From positions 1,984,001 through 2,048,000 of the forward strand of contig NC_085889.1 in the NCBI RefSeq assembly GCF_035222375.1: DNA of 64,000 nucleotides. The letters are read 5' to 3'. Origin of the DNA: Podospora pseudocomata (taxonomy: Eukaryota > Ascomycota > Sordariomycetes > Sordariales > Podosporaceae). Made by a program: the position numbers and the translations under genes. Every line of letters starts with the position of its first letter. Positions within the stretch are counted from its first letter, which is position 1. Shown here piece by piece: positions 33,138 to 44,616 of this stretch. The notes under the pieces were generated by a model. It was not told where the DNA came from. It ran no database searches and saw only the letters and a program-made list of their open reading frames with translations.

Positions 33138-33685
33138 CTTTTTTAGCAGCTTCTAGTTGCGAGGTCACGGTTCACCTGTTCTTGTATGGGTGATGTATTG
33201 AATGTTTGTAGTTTGGGTGAGATAATGGCAATGGGTGATTTCAAAAGAACCGAGGTGCTCTGTTGCACAGACCGGCAACGCAAAAAGCAACAGTCATAAA
33301 GAGTGGATGAATTACAATAAACAGAGCATGTTGTGTTTGGAAGACAACAGGTCTCTGACAAAAGAAGCACCTGCACACCCACATAAACCCAACACCGCAC
33401 TTGTAAAAATTGTAAGCAAGAATGAGAACACGGACACTATCATCATCTATAGTCATTCAACAATAATAAGGCCACGAGACACTGGGAAGATGAGTACGGG
33501 AAATACCGGGCTGGCAACAGTATGACGGACACACGAGCCCGGAAGTGAATGATTGATTCCGCTGTGCAATGTCCTACTTGAACTATCTTTCTTGGAGCAA
33601 AGCCAATAAAGATGTCATCTTCTCCGCCCTCTGTCCCTTCATAAGCCTTACCACAATCAAGCACCATCCCACCCTGGTATGGAAC
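33138..33685. other. Spacer, no gene seen
   Basis: Upstream region of the 198-residue membrane protein and downstream region of the hydrolase pseudogene, both on the minus strand. Only short overlapping frames. Confidence 0.5.
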
Positions 33686-34925
33686 TCAGGATTCGTTGGT
33701 CGGGGGATCTAGGGTCTGGATAATCCATTTGATTAGCCAGTTTGCAATGCCCAAGCTGTTGTGTTCCAGCATGAGCAGATGACCATTGCCATAGAGCCCA
33801 AAGTCTTCAGGGAGCTTGAGGTGCGAGACAGGCACGCCAGCCTGACGAAGAAAAGCAACGGTGGCATAGTCATATGCAGTATGGAAACTTGAGCCAGCTG
33901 TGACCATGCATTGTGGAATGTCTTTGAGGTTTGGTAACTTGCGAACTGGGCCGTTTGCTTCGTCCTGGAGGTAGCACTCAGTTCTCGTGAGTGGGTCCAC
34001 CGACCTGACAAATGGTATCGGCTGAAATCTTTCATGTTTGGGAATTTCATCGATATATGCAGCGTCCTGAAGAAGCTCTTCAAAGCTACTGGGGAAGAGA
34101 GGCGGAGGGACAAATCCCATAGGGATGTCGGATAGCCCGTATGGTCGAGTGCATGGGAAGGGGAGGCTCTGGTGATCCGGAAAACGCGGCTTGAATATTT
34201 GCTTTCCACCATCGTTAACCCATCCATTGGTGAATGGTGGACCGGTTGGCTCGATAGCAACTATGGCAGCAACCAGATGGGGTGCCTGATCAGCTGCTAG
34301 CCATGAGATTGTTGCACCGCTCCCATGACCAACTAGGATTGCCGGGCTTGGAAATTTCTCCAAGAAACGCATCAGGGACCGGACGCCACTCTATTGCTGC
34401 TCCTGTGGGTCAAGATACTCCGGTACCATACGCGCGTAGGTCCTTTCAAATATCGGGTCTCCTGGTTCGCCAGTCTGTGAGCATATTGTTGGTCAGCTTT
34501 GATGGACCGGTATTGGGCTCCCTGGGACCTGAGAAGATACATACCCCGTCCCACATGCAGTGGGACTGTACAGACGGCCAATATACTTCGTGTGATTGGC
34601 TCCGGGGAGCTGTGTAGTATCTCTGAAGCTTGTCTTTAGACAGGGTTTAGGTGACGCATCCAAAAGATTCATGGCCAGCTGGTTGCTCTTGGTGGCCGCA
34701 GCCATGGAAAGGGCGATTGAGTACAAAAATGAAAAATCCGGCCGCGCAGAAATGGAAGGCCCATCCAGGCTCGCCATTAGCTTTCCACCCCCAAATGTCT
34801 CCAGTTTGGTGATCACCGTGCACAAACACAACTGCATTGTAGTATTTGACTGCTTGCGGGGGGAATATCACAGCTCCAATCTTTCCCGCGCGTGTGGAAT
34901 CGGCTTCCAAGGTCGATACTCCCAT
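33686..34925 (-). pseudogene. Alpha/beta-hydrolase gene with two in-frame stops
   Basis: A serine hydrolase/esterase reading frame begins with MGVSTLEADSTRAGKIG at 34925. VVFVHGDHQTGDIWGW, with the oxyanion-loop HG, follows in the same frame. It meets a TAA at 34647-34649, yet the same frame continues with PRSQSHEVYWPSVQSHCMWDG. A 5' splice site GTATGT and an acceptor CACAG then lead to TGEPGDPIFERTYARMVPEY. A TAG follows (YLDPQEQQ then stop), and the frame goes on with SGVRSLMRFLEKFPSPAILV. The nucleophile elbow VGHGSGA and the C-terminal catalytic His in GNGHLLMLEHN are intact to the end at 33686. Both stops are one base from sense codons and no frameshift was seen, so inactivation looks recent; a fixed sequence error cannot be excluded. 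Confidence 0.65.
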
Positions 34926-36253
34926 TATAAAGTATCAGTGATTGCTACTCAAAGAAGCGAGGTATGAAGATGCGAGATGGTGCGTCAACGTTTGAAGAAT
35001 GAGAATAAAAGTTACTTAACAGCTTAGCCATGCCTGAGCTCTCTATTTGAAGTTGGAGAAATGACGTTCCAGGAAGTTAAGTTGGCAGGAACAAAGGCAC
35101 AAGTGGCAGATACTGGGCCAGGAGCAACTGAGCGTCTCCCGCCTTCACACAATGAAATTTGGAATCCTGACAATTTATGAAAACATAACACTCCTGTGCC
35201 TTTCTTTGGAATTGAAAACAAATTAATAGTCATCCAACGGCTGTCTCTCCGAGTCTGAAGCCAGTGGGCTGACCATTTGAAAACCCATTCAACAATCCTC
35301 TAGGTACCTATCTACTTAGGCAAGGTCGGAGTGCACAAGCAGCCCGTCATTGATTTCGTTGGTCCCAATAGACTGGTTTGATATGCCCATTGTTCAGGGG
35401 ACTCCAAATGAGCCGCATGTTCTAACTATGCTAGTATCATTGCCAGTCTCCAGTAGCCAAACCAATACCCCCACCCCATTTGAAGCTTTTGACATCAAAA
35501 TTGACAACCACCCCAGAATGATCTGGAAATATCAACAGCCAAGCCCCCAACGTACCAGGGCAGAGCGCGCATCACACCATCCCCATCTCCACATCGACTG
35601 TCGACATGGTTGGGTACCCCGGACTCTGCCACGTTTTCCAAGACTGTTTAGCCCTGCCGAGAACATGCACCGAACCCACCCCTGTTGTGGACAGAAAGGT
35701 ACCACTCACAACTTCATCTTGCTTTCTCAAGGCGCCCGACCGACATCGAAACAACAGGTAGGTATGGAGACATGATCGATATGTCCCTGAATAGAGATAC
35801 TTAGTAGGTTCTTCAATGGCTCAAGATGCATAGCAAAGCACCTCAGCAATCCCTATCTTTTTGTTCACGATGTGACCCCCGAAGGTGTGCTACGCCGCAA
35901 ACCGGCAACCGGCTGCCGGGGTTAGGTCCCGCACCACCACCCGAGCCTCCCGATAGGCTCGGCTTGACCTACCGAGATTGGCGGCCGAAACTGATACACC
36001 CCATGCCAACATCGTGGGAAAATCCACTGTTTGGTCCCCTAATTTGGTAAAGACCTTCCCCTATCTTGGGGGTCAGCTCCACGAGAGGTGACACTGGAGT
36101 GGCATACATAATGCGTGCCATTCCCGGTGCACCATGTCGAGGCAGGCTGGAGATAGTCCTTCCGTCTGTACACCACCCACACTCCTTTGAAACAGCTTTG
36201 CCCATTCACAGTCACTCCTTTATCTGATTTTCTCTCAATTTTTGGTTGTGAAC
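34926..36253. other. Intergenic, 1.3 kb, GMC gene promoter
   Basis: No convincing gene; the longest frame (35350-35775, plus) has no family likeness. The right end must contain the promoter of the GMC oxidoreductase and the left the former promoter of the hydrolase. Confidence 0.5.
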
Positions 36254-38313
36254 ATGCGGTTCCTCCGCAACGACGTCGTCGCAGCCGTGCTGCTCTTGGC
36301 GCCCTTTTCGTTGGCTGCCCCTACCGAGTATAGCAAGAAGCTGCCTCAGTTCGCTACCATCATCAACCGTCGCCAGCTCAATGCCAACAACGCTACCTAT
36401 GATTTCATCATCGCGGGTGGCGGTATTGCTGGCCTGACCCTTGCCGACCGCCTGACTGAGGACCCGAATGGTGTGTTGTCCGGACTTCTGTCTTGTCTCG
36501 CTATGGTCTTCTAACATCACCTTTACAGTCAAGGTCCTCGTCATTGAGGCTGGGCCCATCGACCCCGGTCTTGAGGGTATCCAGGTGCCTGGCTCATTCT
36601 CGCCTTGGTATTATTTCTGGCCGAATCTCTTGACCGTCCCTCAGACAGCTCTGAACAACAGAGTGATCGGGACAGTCAGCGGTCAGGTCCTTGGTGGTGG
36701 AAGTGCGATCAATGCCATGGTTTATGTGAGAGGTGACGCAGACGATTACGACGCCTGGGGTTTCATGCAGCGCCGTGGCAACTCTTCGTTTTACGGCAAC
36801 TCTTCAGTGAGCTCGAGCATGAGCTGGAACACTATGCTGCCTTACTTCCTGAAGAGCGAGAACTTCACAGCACCCGATGCCGCTTATGCGCTGGAGGCCA
36901 ACATCACTTGGAACCCCGCTGTTCGAGGTACCTCGGGCCCTCTCAAGTACACCTACCCTCCTTACTATTTCCCCGGCGCCGCCAACTGGTGGAATGCCGC
37001 GCAGTCGGTGGGACTTCCTCCCGTCGATGACCCTCTGTCTGGAATCAAGAATGGTAAGTCCGTTCAGCTGTTGTCTGGTTGCAAAACATACCCAAAAGTG
37101 AACTAACGCCGTCTTCCCAGGTATTTTCCCCATTCCGTCAGTACTCGATGCGGATACCATGACCAGGAATTACGCCAAGATCAACCACCATGACAGGGTC
37201 AAGCAAGCCCGTCCTAACTACCACGTCCTCGCTGGCAACATTGTCGGCAAGGTCCTTTTCGATCCTAGCTGCAAGAAGGCCATCGGCGTGGAGTATCTCC
37301 CGACAAGCGGCGGGGCGGCCACCAACGTCTTTGCCTCCAAGGAAGTCATCCTTGCTGCCGGCGGCATCAACACCCCCAAGATCTTACAGCTTTCTGGCAT
37401 CGGCCCCAAGAAGCTCCTCGACAAGTTCGGCATCAAGGTGGTCTCCAACCTGCCCGGTGTAGGCCAGAATCTCCAAGATCAGCCCACTCTCACCGTCCCT
37501 TACACCTTTACAAACAACCTCACACCCAACTCGGGTTCTCTTATGGCCAATGCCACATACAATGCCGAGCAGCGTGCTCTTTACGATACTGAGCGCAAGG
37601 GTGCATACACCATCATCAGTTCTCTCTCCACCAACATCGGCCAACTCTCCCTCAAGCAGGCCACCTCCGACTACCAGGCCATCATCGCCGCCGCCCGCGC
37701 CGCCAACCCTGCCGACTCTCTGCCCGCTGATGTCGATGCTACCGTTCTTGCCGGCTACCGGGTCCAGCGCGAGGCCATCCTCAACCAGTTCAAGGGCGAC
37801 GTCGGCGTTGGAAACCTTCACTGGGGCACCTCCGACAACGCGCTCGTCTACCATCTCAAGCCCCTCAGCCGCGGCACCGTCGAGATTGTCACCACCGACC
37901 CTCTCGTCAACCCCGCGATTGACCACCGCACAGCTACCGACCCTATCGACTTTGCCGTCTACACTGCCCTCTTCCGCAAGAACAGGGAGCTGTTTGCCGC
38001 CCCTGACATGCAGGTTCTCGGCCCTGCCGAGGGCGCCCCTTTTGCCGCTGCCACGACTAACGAGGAGATCATCGAGGTCATGCGTGACCAGATCAACCCC
38101 TCGAATGCTCACCAGTGCTGCACTGCCGCCATGTTGCCCAAGTCCCTCGGCGGTGTTGTCAACAGCGAGCAGAAGGTTTACGGCGTCTCGCGTCTCAGAG
38201 TCGCTGACATTTCGTTCTGGCCCATGCAGACTGCTGGTTCTCCTCTGGGGACCATGTATGCGGCCGGTGAGAGGCTTGCTGACATGGTCAAGGCCGAGTA
38301 TGGTCTTGCGTAA
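36254..38313 (+). CDS. Secreted GMC-family oxidoreductase (AA3-like)
   Basis: FAD-dependent oxidase/dehydrogenase of the glucose-methanol-choline family. Exons are 36254-36470, 36529-37053 and 37121-38313, 644 residues. A signal peptide (VVAAVLLLAPFSLAAPTE) is followed by a short propeptide with a possible RR cleavage site (IINRRQL). The FAD motif is DFIIAGGGIAGLTLADRL, then VLVIEAGP. The second GMC signature is VSGQVLGGGSAINAMVYVRG and the third is SKEVILAAGGINTPKILQLS. Several N-x-S/T sites suggest glycosylation. The catalytic His is kept in SNAHQCCTAAMLPK, but the second catalytic position (His or Asn in studied members) reads Ser in MQTAGSPLGTMYAAGE. The substrate cannot be told from sequence; glucose-oxidase-like, aryl-alcohol or biosynthetic roles are all possible. 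Confidence 0.92.
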
Positions 38314-38821
38314 GTTGTCCTTGTGTAAAAGTAGTGGGAAGGGAGATTTTTTGTACATCAAGCTATAGAAATGAATAGATCGTAAACCAGCCCGTCGTTT
38401 TCCAACCCCGCCTTTCAGCAGACCTTGACACGGCAACTTTGCAACAGAGTACTCTCTAGGACATTCGCAAAGGTAACAAGAACGTGTGAGGCTAGGATTC
38501 ATTGCTGTTGTCATATTGCTTAGGTGCGTACCAAATGCCTGCGGTTGTACAGTCTCCATACACCCCCCAAACGCCGTTAATGCCGCCGCCCACCACCGCC
38601 ACCCCTGATCTGTGTAACATCTGTAATGCGTAGATTACTACTACCCCGCGAACACAGCCCAGCCCTCGCTCCGTTTGTGTCCACAAAGGTGTTTCTTGTT
38701 GAAATGCGAGGAAAGGCCAGAAGCTCGCATGGTCGGTTTGAATAACTGATCATGTACAATAAATATGGGATTCAGTGAGCAGTGATTTCTAAGTTGGGGT
38801 TGCTGTCATAGCAGTGCTGTA
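38314..38821. other. Convergent spacer GMC gene / sulfurtransferase
   Basis: Holds the two 3' UTRs. A long minus frame overlapping the GMC gene extends into it but is an antisense shadow. Confidence 0.5.
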
Positions 38822-39924
38822 TCACTCGCTGTGTTGCTCCACGGTGCGAATCAGCGAATCCGAGGGCTTCACTCTCTGGGCCCACTCCCTGCGACGTCAA
38901 AGTTAGCAACATCAACCAATTAACGAATACACCTCGGGCAAGAAACTCACGTCCAACTCCCGTCGTAGACCTTCCTTGTCTCTGGAGAGCCATACTGGGC
39001 CTCGTTGAGCGCCGTCTCGAGCACACATGCTGTCACTCCCGTGCCACAACTGGAGATGATGGGTTTTGCCGGGTCAACACCCTTTTCCTTGAAGACCTGC
39101 TTCAGCTTGTCTACAGGAAGGAAGGCCTTGGTCTGGGGATCCAAGACAGCGTCAAAGGGAATGTTGATAGAGCCGGGCATGTGTCCCGAAGAAAGCCCCG
39201 GTCTTGGCTCAGGGTCCCTGCCGGACCAACGGCCATATGATCTCGCATCCAGAATTTGGACGCCCTCAGCGCCCTCCTTGTTGTAATCAAGAGCTACCTC
39301 TCGCACATCCTCAAAGTGTGCCACTTTCGCTTCGTCCATTTCGGGGATGGGGTACGTGCCGCACTCGACAGTCCATACATTCCCCGACTCAGTTGGCAGA
39401 CCCTGTTCTACCCATAACCTGAAGTTGTTCAAAATATGCACCCGTGGGTGGCCGAACGTCTTCAATGTCCAGCCGACTCGGGGCGCACTGAAGATTCCCA
39501 GCTCCTTGCTATCGTATACAACCACTGTGTCCTCGTGCCGGATGCCCAGCTCGCTCATGGCCGCAGCGAAGCCTTTTGGGGTTGGGAGCATGTGTGGGTA
39601 TTCGCTGTGCTTGTCGATCACCTTGTCCAAATCAAAGAACCGGGCTTTTGGAATTCGCTTCTCTCGAAAGACGTCGATACCTGTCCAGCCTTCCGGGTCG
39701 TTTGGCAGAAACCACGAGGCACACAGAGGAATAACGCGGGGCTCGGACGAGATGGGCGAAGGAGGGGCCTTCTTGAGGGCTTCGGCAAGTTCTTGGGGAG
39801 TCACAAGATAACTGGAAAAAGACCGGCGCACCCCCGCGGCTTTGGCGGCTGGCTGACGAAGTTGCTGCGAGCCAGATCGAGGCAGCGAAACCCGTAAAGG
39901 GCGAAGTATAAAGAGAGAAGCCAT
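38822..39924 (-). CDS. tum1: Mitochondrial thiosulfate/3-mercaptopyruvate sulfurtransferase
   Basis: Tandem-rhodanese enzyme that moves sulfur from 3-mercaptopyruvate or thiosulfate to acceptors; the yeast equivalent Tum1 feeds sulfur to tRNA thiolation. Exons are 38951-39924 and 38822-38888, 346 residues. The chosen ATG sits in GCCACCATGG; a non-chosen upstream frame opens at 40014. The N-terminus MASLFILRPLRVSLPRSGSQ is rich in Arg, Ser and Leu with no acid, a mitochondrial presequence. Rhodanese domain 1 contains CASWFLPNDPEGW, ARFFDLDKVIDKHSEYPHM and VVVYDSKELGIFSAPR. Domain 2 has ILDARSYGRWSGRDPEPR, GHMPGSINIPFD and the active-site loop SSCGTGVTAC. The CGxGVT loop favours mercaptopyruvate over thiosulfate. 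The small last exon completes GSWTEWAQR. Confidence 0.93.
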
Positions 39925-40531
39925 GGTGGCAGTGTCAATTGGTGCAGTTGCGGAGGATTGGTCTGGTTCTCTGGAGGGGGAGATTTGTGCTTGTAGTTGG
40001 AGATGTTTGAGCACGATAAGCGAGCGCCAAGCAGCTGCTTGAACACTCGAACGATGCCGGGCTTTTGGCTCGTTTCTGTTCCCGAGAAACTGCTAGGATT
40101 CCCTGCACCCGTAGCCGTGACGGGGCCAGGAGGGACGACTGGTTTCCAAGGACAGGCGTTGTCTTGGAGAAAGACAAGTGGGAGAGATGCGTGGTGACGA
40201 CCCTAGGATTCTGTAGGTGCGGGGTCCAGGACTTTGTTCTTTGTCGTTGAAAGCTGCTTGGGGGGAAGAGGTGGTCGGGGATTTGGAGAGGGAAACTTTT
40301 GAAATTCCTGGGGAGGGTCGAGGAGCTTGGGCCACAGCAAGCGCCCAATTACGCCATGACCCACTAACACTTGGCTGCCGTTGCAGGGAGAACTGATAAC
40401 GGCGGCGCCAGCACCTCTCCCGCTCTCAACATCGGATGAGAGACTCCATAGACACTCCAACAGAGACTACCAACAACTAAAACAACCCTATAAACCACCA
40501 GATTGTTAGACTCGCCGGAAATCTGCCAGCG
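39925..40531. promoter_or_regulatory. Divergent spacer sulfurtransferase / apc11
   Basis: 607 bp between two start codons, carrying both promoters. No gene or clear element seen. Confidence 0.45.
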
Positions 40532-41015
40532 ATGAAGGTCAAGATCAAGAGGTGGAACGCGGTCGCGACATGGCGATGGGATCTTCCCGAAGATGATCTT
40601 TGCGGTATCTGCCAGAACCCCTTTGACAACACATGCCCTGCCTGCAAATATCCCGGCGATGACTGCATCCTTTGTGAGTTCCACACAGCCTGCGGCTATC
40701 AGCTGAATGGCGTTTGTTGACTTACTGTGTAACCCAAAGTATCTGGAAAATGCGGACACAACTTTCACATGGTGAGCAGATGGAGAAGCATTCCTGAATG
40801 GAGCCGGCGGTTGTACTGATATTGCTTGCAGCACTGCATTCTGGAGTGGATGAAGCAAGACTCAGCCAAGGGACAATGTCCGATGTGCCGACAGAGTAAG
40901 CCCGTGGGTTGCCCTTTCTTGCAGCAATTTGTCTAACATCATGGTAGGGTTTGAATGGGCCGACCAAACGAACCAGACGATGAGGGATGCAGCACAGGCT
41001 TTGGCCAGTGTGTAG
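40532..41015 (+). CDS. apc11: Anaphase-promoting complex subunit 11 (RING-H2)
   Basis: RING subunit of the APC/C ubiquitin ligase; with Apc2 it recruits the E2 and drives mitotic cyclin and securin destruction. Four exons (40532-40673, 40740-40771, 40832-40895, 40948-41015) encode 101 residues. The start MKVKIKRWNAVATWRWD is diagnostic for Apc11. The RING-H2 ligands are in LCGICQNPFDNTCPACKYPG, GKCGHNFHMHCILEWM and GQCPMCRQ. The tail RFEWADQTNQTMRDAAQAL is longer than in the 84-residue human protein. The gene is too finely split to appear as one frame: exon 2 is only 32 bp. Confidence 0.95.
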
Positions 41016-41648
41016 GTTATCGATTTGTCGGTGCCATGCTAAGTATTACCTTGGGGCATTTTGCATTGGGCGGCGTTTAAGAGGAAGTACTTCTATATGG
41101 TTTTCATGCTTTCTTCCTCGCCGGTAACATGTACATATATTTACATCCATTACGGGGTGAGGCTGATAAACTCCTATCATCCCAAGAATACACTGTTTTC
41201 AGCTGCCCCCAGACGAGGCGGGCGGGTGGGCCGTCCATCGCCCCGTTTTCAGCTGGTACCCTTGACTTAGCGTCACATGCTTGATCACCGGATAGGCGTG
41301 CGTCCAGGTCGGTAGATAAGATAAAGGGAATGCGGCGATCTCGTTGACAGCTCCAACTGCCTGCATTGCCATTGCTGCATAGGTCCAACCCGCAAAGCCA
41401 ACCTTGGTCTTGTCACCCATCTGTCACCCAGGATTGACCAGTAGCGTTGTGTTTGCTTTTCTGTTGAATACTCCGCGTGATGGATTGAGGTTCTGCCTAG
41501 GCGTCTCAAGGCTGCCCATTTCCCCTAACCTGGTCTTCGCAAGCAATATGCCACACCGAAACGCGCTTTCTCTATCTCTCCATCAATTCCCGCTCGCTGT
41601 TAGATTCCCATCTAGCCTACCAAGCCAGAACTATAGGCAAAATCAGCC
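41016..41648. other. Spacer apc11 / orphan gene
   Basis: 3' UTR of apc11 and promoter of the next gene. No gene seen. Confidence 0.5.
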
Positions 41649-42575
41649 ATGACCAGTCCCGCTTTCGAACGACCCAGCTCCGCTGCTGCAGGTTACCACG
41701 CCTCTTCCATCCCCCCGAGCCCGCGTCCATCTGTCACTGGCAGGGCCAGCAGATCCAGTCTACGTCGCGACCGGGATAGCCATGATTCTGGCGCCTATCC
41801 ACGGCCTGCGTCTGCAGCTCTCTCACATGGGACATCTCATGATGAACCCATGTACCGTCCGCCATCCTCCTCCTCTCCGCCACAACCGCAGCCTGCGCCC
41901 CAACCGACATTCTCCCCGCCCTTTGTGCTCCTCACTTCCACCTCGCATGCTTCGAGCAGGCAGACCATTCACCATCCGGCGGTTCGGTACATTTTTGCCG
42001 ATGACGATCCAGAGATCTTGTCTGCCGAGCTGACGCAGTACCACTACACAAAACAAGACGGCAGCGAGGATAAAACTGGTTCCGGTCACCGTGCCGTCAT
42101 CATAGATATGGATCAACGAGAGGGCGATATTGGGTTTGAAGTAGCCTGGGCAAGCAGCCTATCGCCTGACTGGGCTGTCACATCAGCAAGCATGGCCAAG
42201 ATGGACGGCGGCGGCGGGGGACTGGTATTAAAGGTAGAAGGAATGAGCCTCGAGCCGCCCATATCTTTGGCCGCTTCATCAACAACTGGAAAAATGCAGG
42301 CTTCTGAAGTTGGTGATATGCACTCTTCCGGTGCGAGCGGTGAAGGGCAGCAACGCCGTCCCCAGCCAAAACGAAGCCCATCATCGTCAGATGAATATGC
42401 AGCGTTGCTCCAGGACTTTGAGAAGCGGATGGCGGTTCTACGGAAGGTGGCTGAGGTGGGTGCCGAGAGACAGCGAATAATGCGGGAGCATGATCATGGT
42501 GACATGGCTCCTGAGGTCTCAGCGGGCCATCAATTTACTCCTACAGTTGAGGGCTCAGACCGCTTGCAAGATTGA
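41649..42575 (+). CDS. Conserved-looking hypothetical protein
   Basis: Single exon, 308 residues; not assigned. The first 95 residues are Ser/Pro-rich and disordered (SIPPSPRPSVTGRASRSSLR). A more ordered core begins at PPFVLLTSTSHASSRQTIHH and runs through AVRYIFADDDPEILSAELTQ, then AVIIDMDQREGDIGFEVAWA and GGGGGLVLKVEGMSLEPP, suggesting a compact beta-rich domain of about 110 residues. A charged helix (DEYAALLQDFEKRMAVLRKV) follows the second disordered stretch and could be a short coiled coil. The ordered core and tidy start (AGCCATGACC) argue for a real gene. Confidence 0.7.
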   Translation: MTSPAFERPSSAAAGYHASSIPPSPRPSVTGRASRSSLRRDRDSHDSGAYPRPASAALSHGTSHDEPMYRPPSSSSPPQPQPAPQPTFSPPFVLLTSTSHASSRQTIHHPAVRYIFADDDPEILSAELTQYHYTKQDGSEDKTGSGHRAVIIDMDQREGDIGFEVAWASSLSPDWAVTSASMAKMDGGGGGLVLKVEGMSLEPPISLAASSTTGKMQASEVGDMHSSGASGEGQQRRPQPKRSPSSSDEYAALLQDFEKRMAVLRKVAEVGAERQRIMREHDHGDMAPEVSAGHQFTPTVEGSDRLQD

Positions 42576-43102
42576 GACGAGAGAAATACGAGCGTTTGTA
42601 GCTACCGGCTTTTCTGGAGCTGTCATATGGCTTGGGCTCGTCATCAGTTTGAAATGGCATGGCCGTTTGCCAGTCATCATCGGAATCGGCGTACGGGGGC
42701 CGTTCGGCATTATTTTATATGGGCGCATTAATAGTCCGGTAATCAATACGAAAAAAAGTGTATTAAACCCCTTTGCTATGCTATGACAAAGCATTGGCTT
42801 CAAAAGCTATCGTAACCAATGCCATTTTACCTTGGTATCCCATAACGACACAGACTGTGCTAACGACCTATACTCCTCCCTGGAAACAAAACAAATGTAT
42901 ACAGAATCAAGGACAATCCATGCCCCTGGTTTATAACGAGAACCCACCCGGTACCGATTACGACATGCAAATGACAAGCCAACAAGCTTTCCAGGCGCCT
43001 CGGCGCAGCTCATCACCAACACAAACATGGATGCGTTTGGGTTGAGGACTTGTTAACAAGTCATCTTCCTATTATTTATGAATTGAGGGCTTGAGAACCC
43101 TT
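42576..43102. other. Convergent spacer
   Basis: Holds 3' UTRs of the orphan gene and of the syntaxin gene. No gene seen. Confidence 0.5.
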
Positions 43103-44616
43103 TCAAGAGCCATCAGATCCCACATCCCACTCAACAACAAATCGCTTGTGCATGGGTTGATCTGGCACTCTGTTTAGCCGCCTCCTCGAGATCTGCGAGA
43201 GTTGACCGCTTGGGTCGCCAGCGAGTTTGACGGCACGAGCATCGTTCATATGAAGATCATCGAAAACGTTTCGTTCAAAGATGCTTCGTTTCTGTTCGGC
43301 AGCCGGAGTAGGGGCAGGAGTAGGAGCAGGGGCAGGGGCGGCGGCCGGAGTGGCCGGAGCTGGGGCTGGCTGTCTTGTTATCATCACATAGGCCACGACA
43401 GCCACAACGATAATGACAATAATGGCGACTAGTCACTCTTGTCAGCACCAAACTATCACCAAGGGGGCATGTTTTTCAGGGGTGGCAACGTACCGCAGAT
43501 GCCGAGGCAAATCCACTTCTTTTTGCGCGTTTTCCTGGCGGTTGTTACGGCCACCACGAGCTCGTCATTCGCCTTGACCATATCCTCTGCGGCCTGCTCA
43601 GCGTGCTGGTCGATCTGCATGACGACCGCTTCTTGCTTCACCAGCAACTCTTGCATCTCCTCCATGAGCTCCACAAGCTCGTTCAACCTCTTCTCCACTT
43701 CCAGCATCTCCTGGTGGCGCTGCCGCACTGCTGCCAGGACAGAGCTCGCCTGACCGGAGCGGTTGCTTTGCATAAGTGCCTGCGAGAAGACGGCGGGCTC
43801 GCTGTCCACCATCCGGCGCATCTCAGCGTCGCTGATGTCTCCCTTTACGATGCGGATTTGACGTTCTGTCTGATCTCGTATCCTCTTCCTGTTCTCGCCC
43901 TCCAGCGACTGGAATTTTTGAATGGCAGCCTGTACCTGTCGCTCGACCAGCCCGACCTGCCTGTTGTTGCCCCCTAGCTGGTGGTCGTCGGTCTTGACGT
44001 CCCGAACACGGTCCTTCAGCGCCCTGAACCGGTCCATGATGTTTGCCGTTAGAGTATCGATTTCATCTCGGATGGCCCCTTGGTTTGTCGCACCCGATAG
44101 CTTTACCTGGAGATTGGAAAACTTGTCTAGAAGGGCTTCGAGGCTGCGAACATCGTTGCTGATTTCGGAGCATTTTTGGAGGATCGAACTCTGGGTTGGT
44201 CTAGAGGAGGATGTGGGGAGCGAGTTCATCTCGACGTTGGCTATCGCGCCTTGGGGTTTAGAAAATCAACTTGTCCAGCAATGGTCGTAGCTGCTCAGAA
44301 CTCACCCGCATTACGGTCGTCGAAAGGATTGCTGTAGCCGCTGGGGCTATTTCCTCCACCATATCCGCCCTGGCCGTAGCCGCCGCCGCCACCACCTTGA
44401 TTATAGGGGTTGTTGTTTGGGTTGTACCCTGCGTACTGAAAACAAGCAGTTTGGTCAGCAATCTGTCTCAACAGCAGTAAGGAACTGCAAAGAATGTTTC
44501 AGGGGCCCAGTGCTTGGCATACTCAACCACGAGGGCATATGAGACATGGAGAGTTCATAGAGCATCGGTTCCCAAGTTCATAAATGGCAAAAGTGACAGC
44601 ATATACTCACACTCAT
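43103..44616 (-). CDS. sso1: Plasma-membrane Qa-SNARE (syntaxin, Sso1/Psy1 type)
   Basis: Target SNARE for exocytic vesicle fusion at the plasma membrane. Exons are 44611-44616 (only Met-Ser), 44306-44435, 43494-44240 and 43103-43428; 402 residues. The N-terminus is Gly/Tyr/Asn-rich (YAGYNPNNNPYNQGGGGGG) with an NPFDD motif. The Habc domain follows from about ILQKCSEISNDVRSLEALLD. The SNARE motif (MLEVEKRLNELVELMEEMQE and ELLVKQEAVVMQIDQHAEQA) includes the zero-layer Gln in VKQEA. The anchor helix VAIIVIIVAVVAYVMI is encoded across the last junction. Unusually, 88 residues follow the anchor: a Pro/Ala repeat tract, then a basic segment ending FVVEWDVGSDGS, which would lie outside the cell. 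Typical syntaxins end just after the helix. Confidence 0.9.

Noticed and set aside
37384-38559. 391-codon minus frame opposite the GMC gene
   Set aside because: Gly/Val/Asp-rich mirror of strongly codon-biased exon 3; classic antisense shadow.
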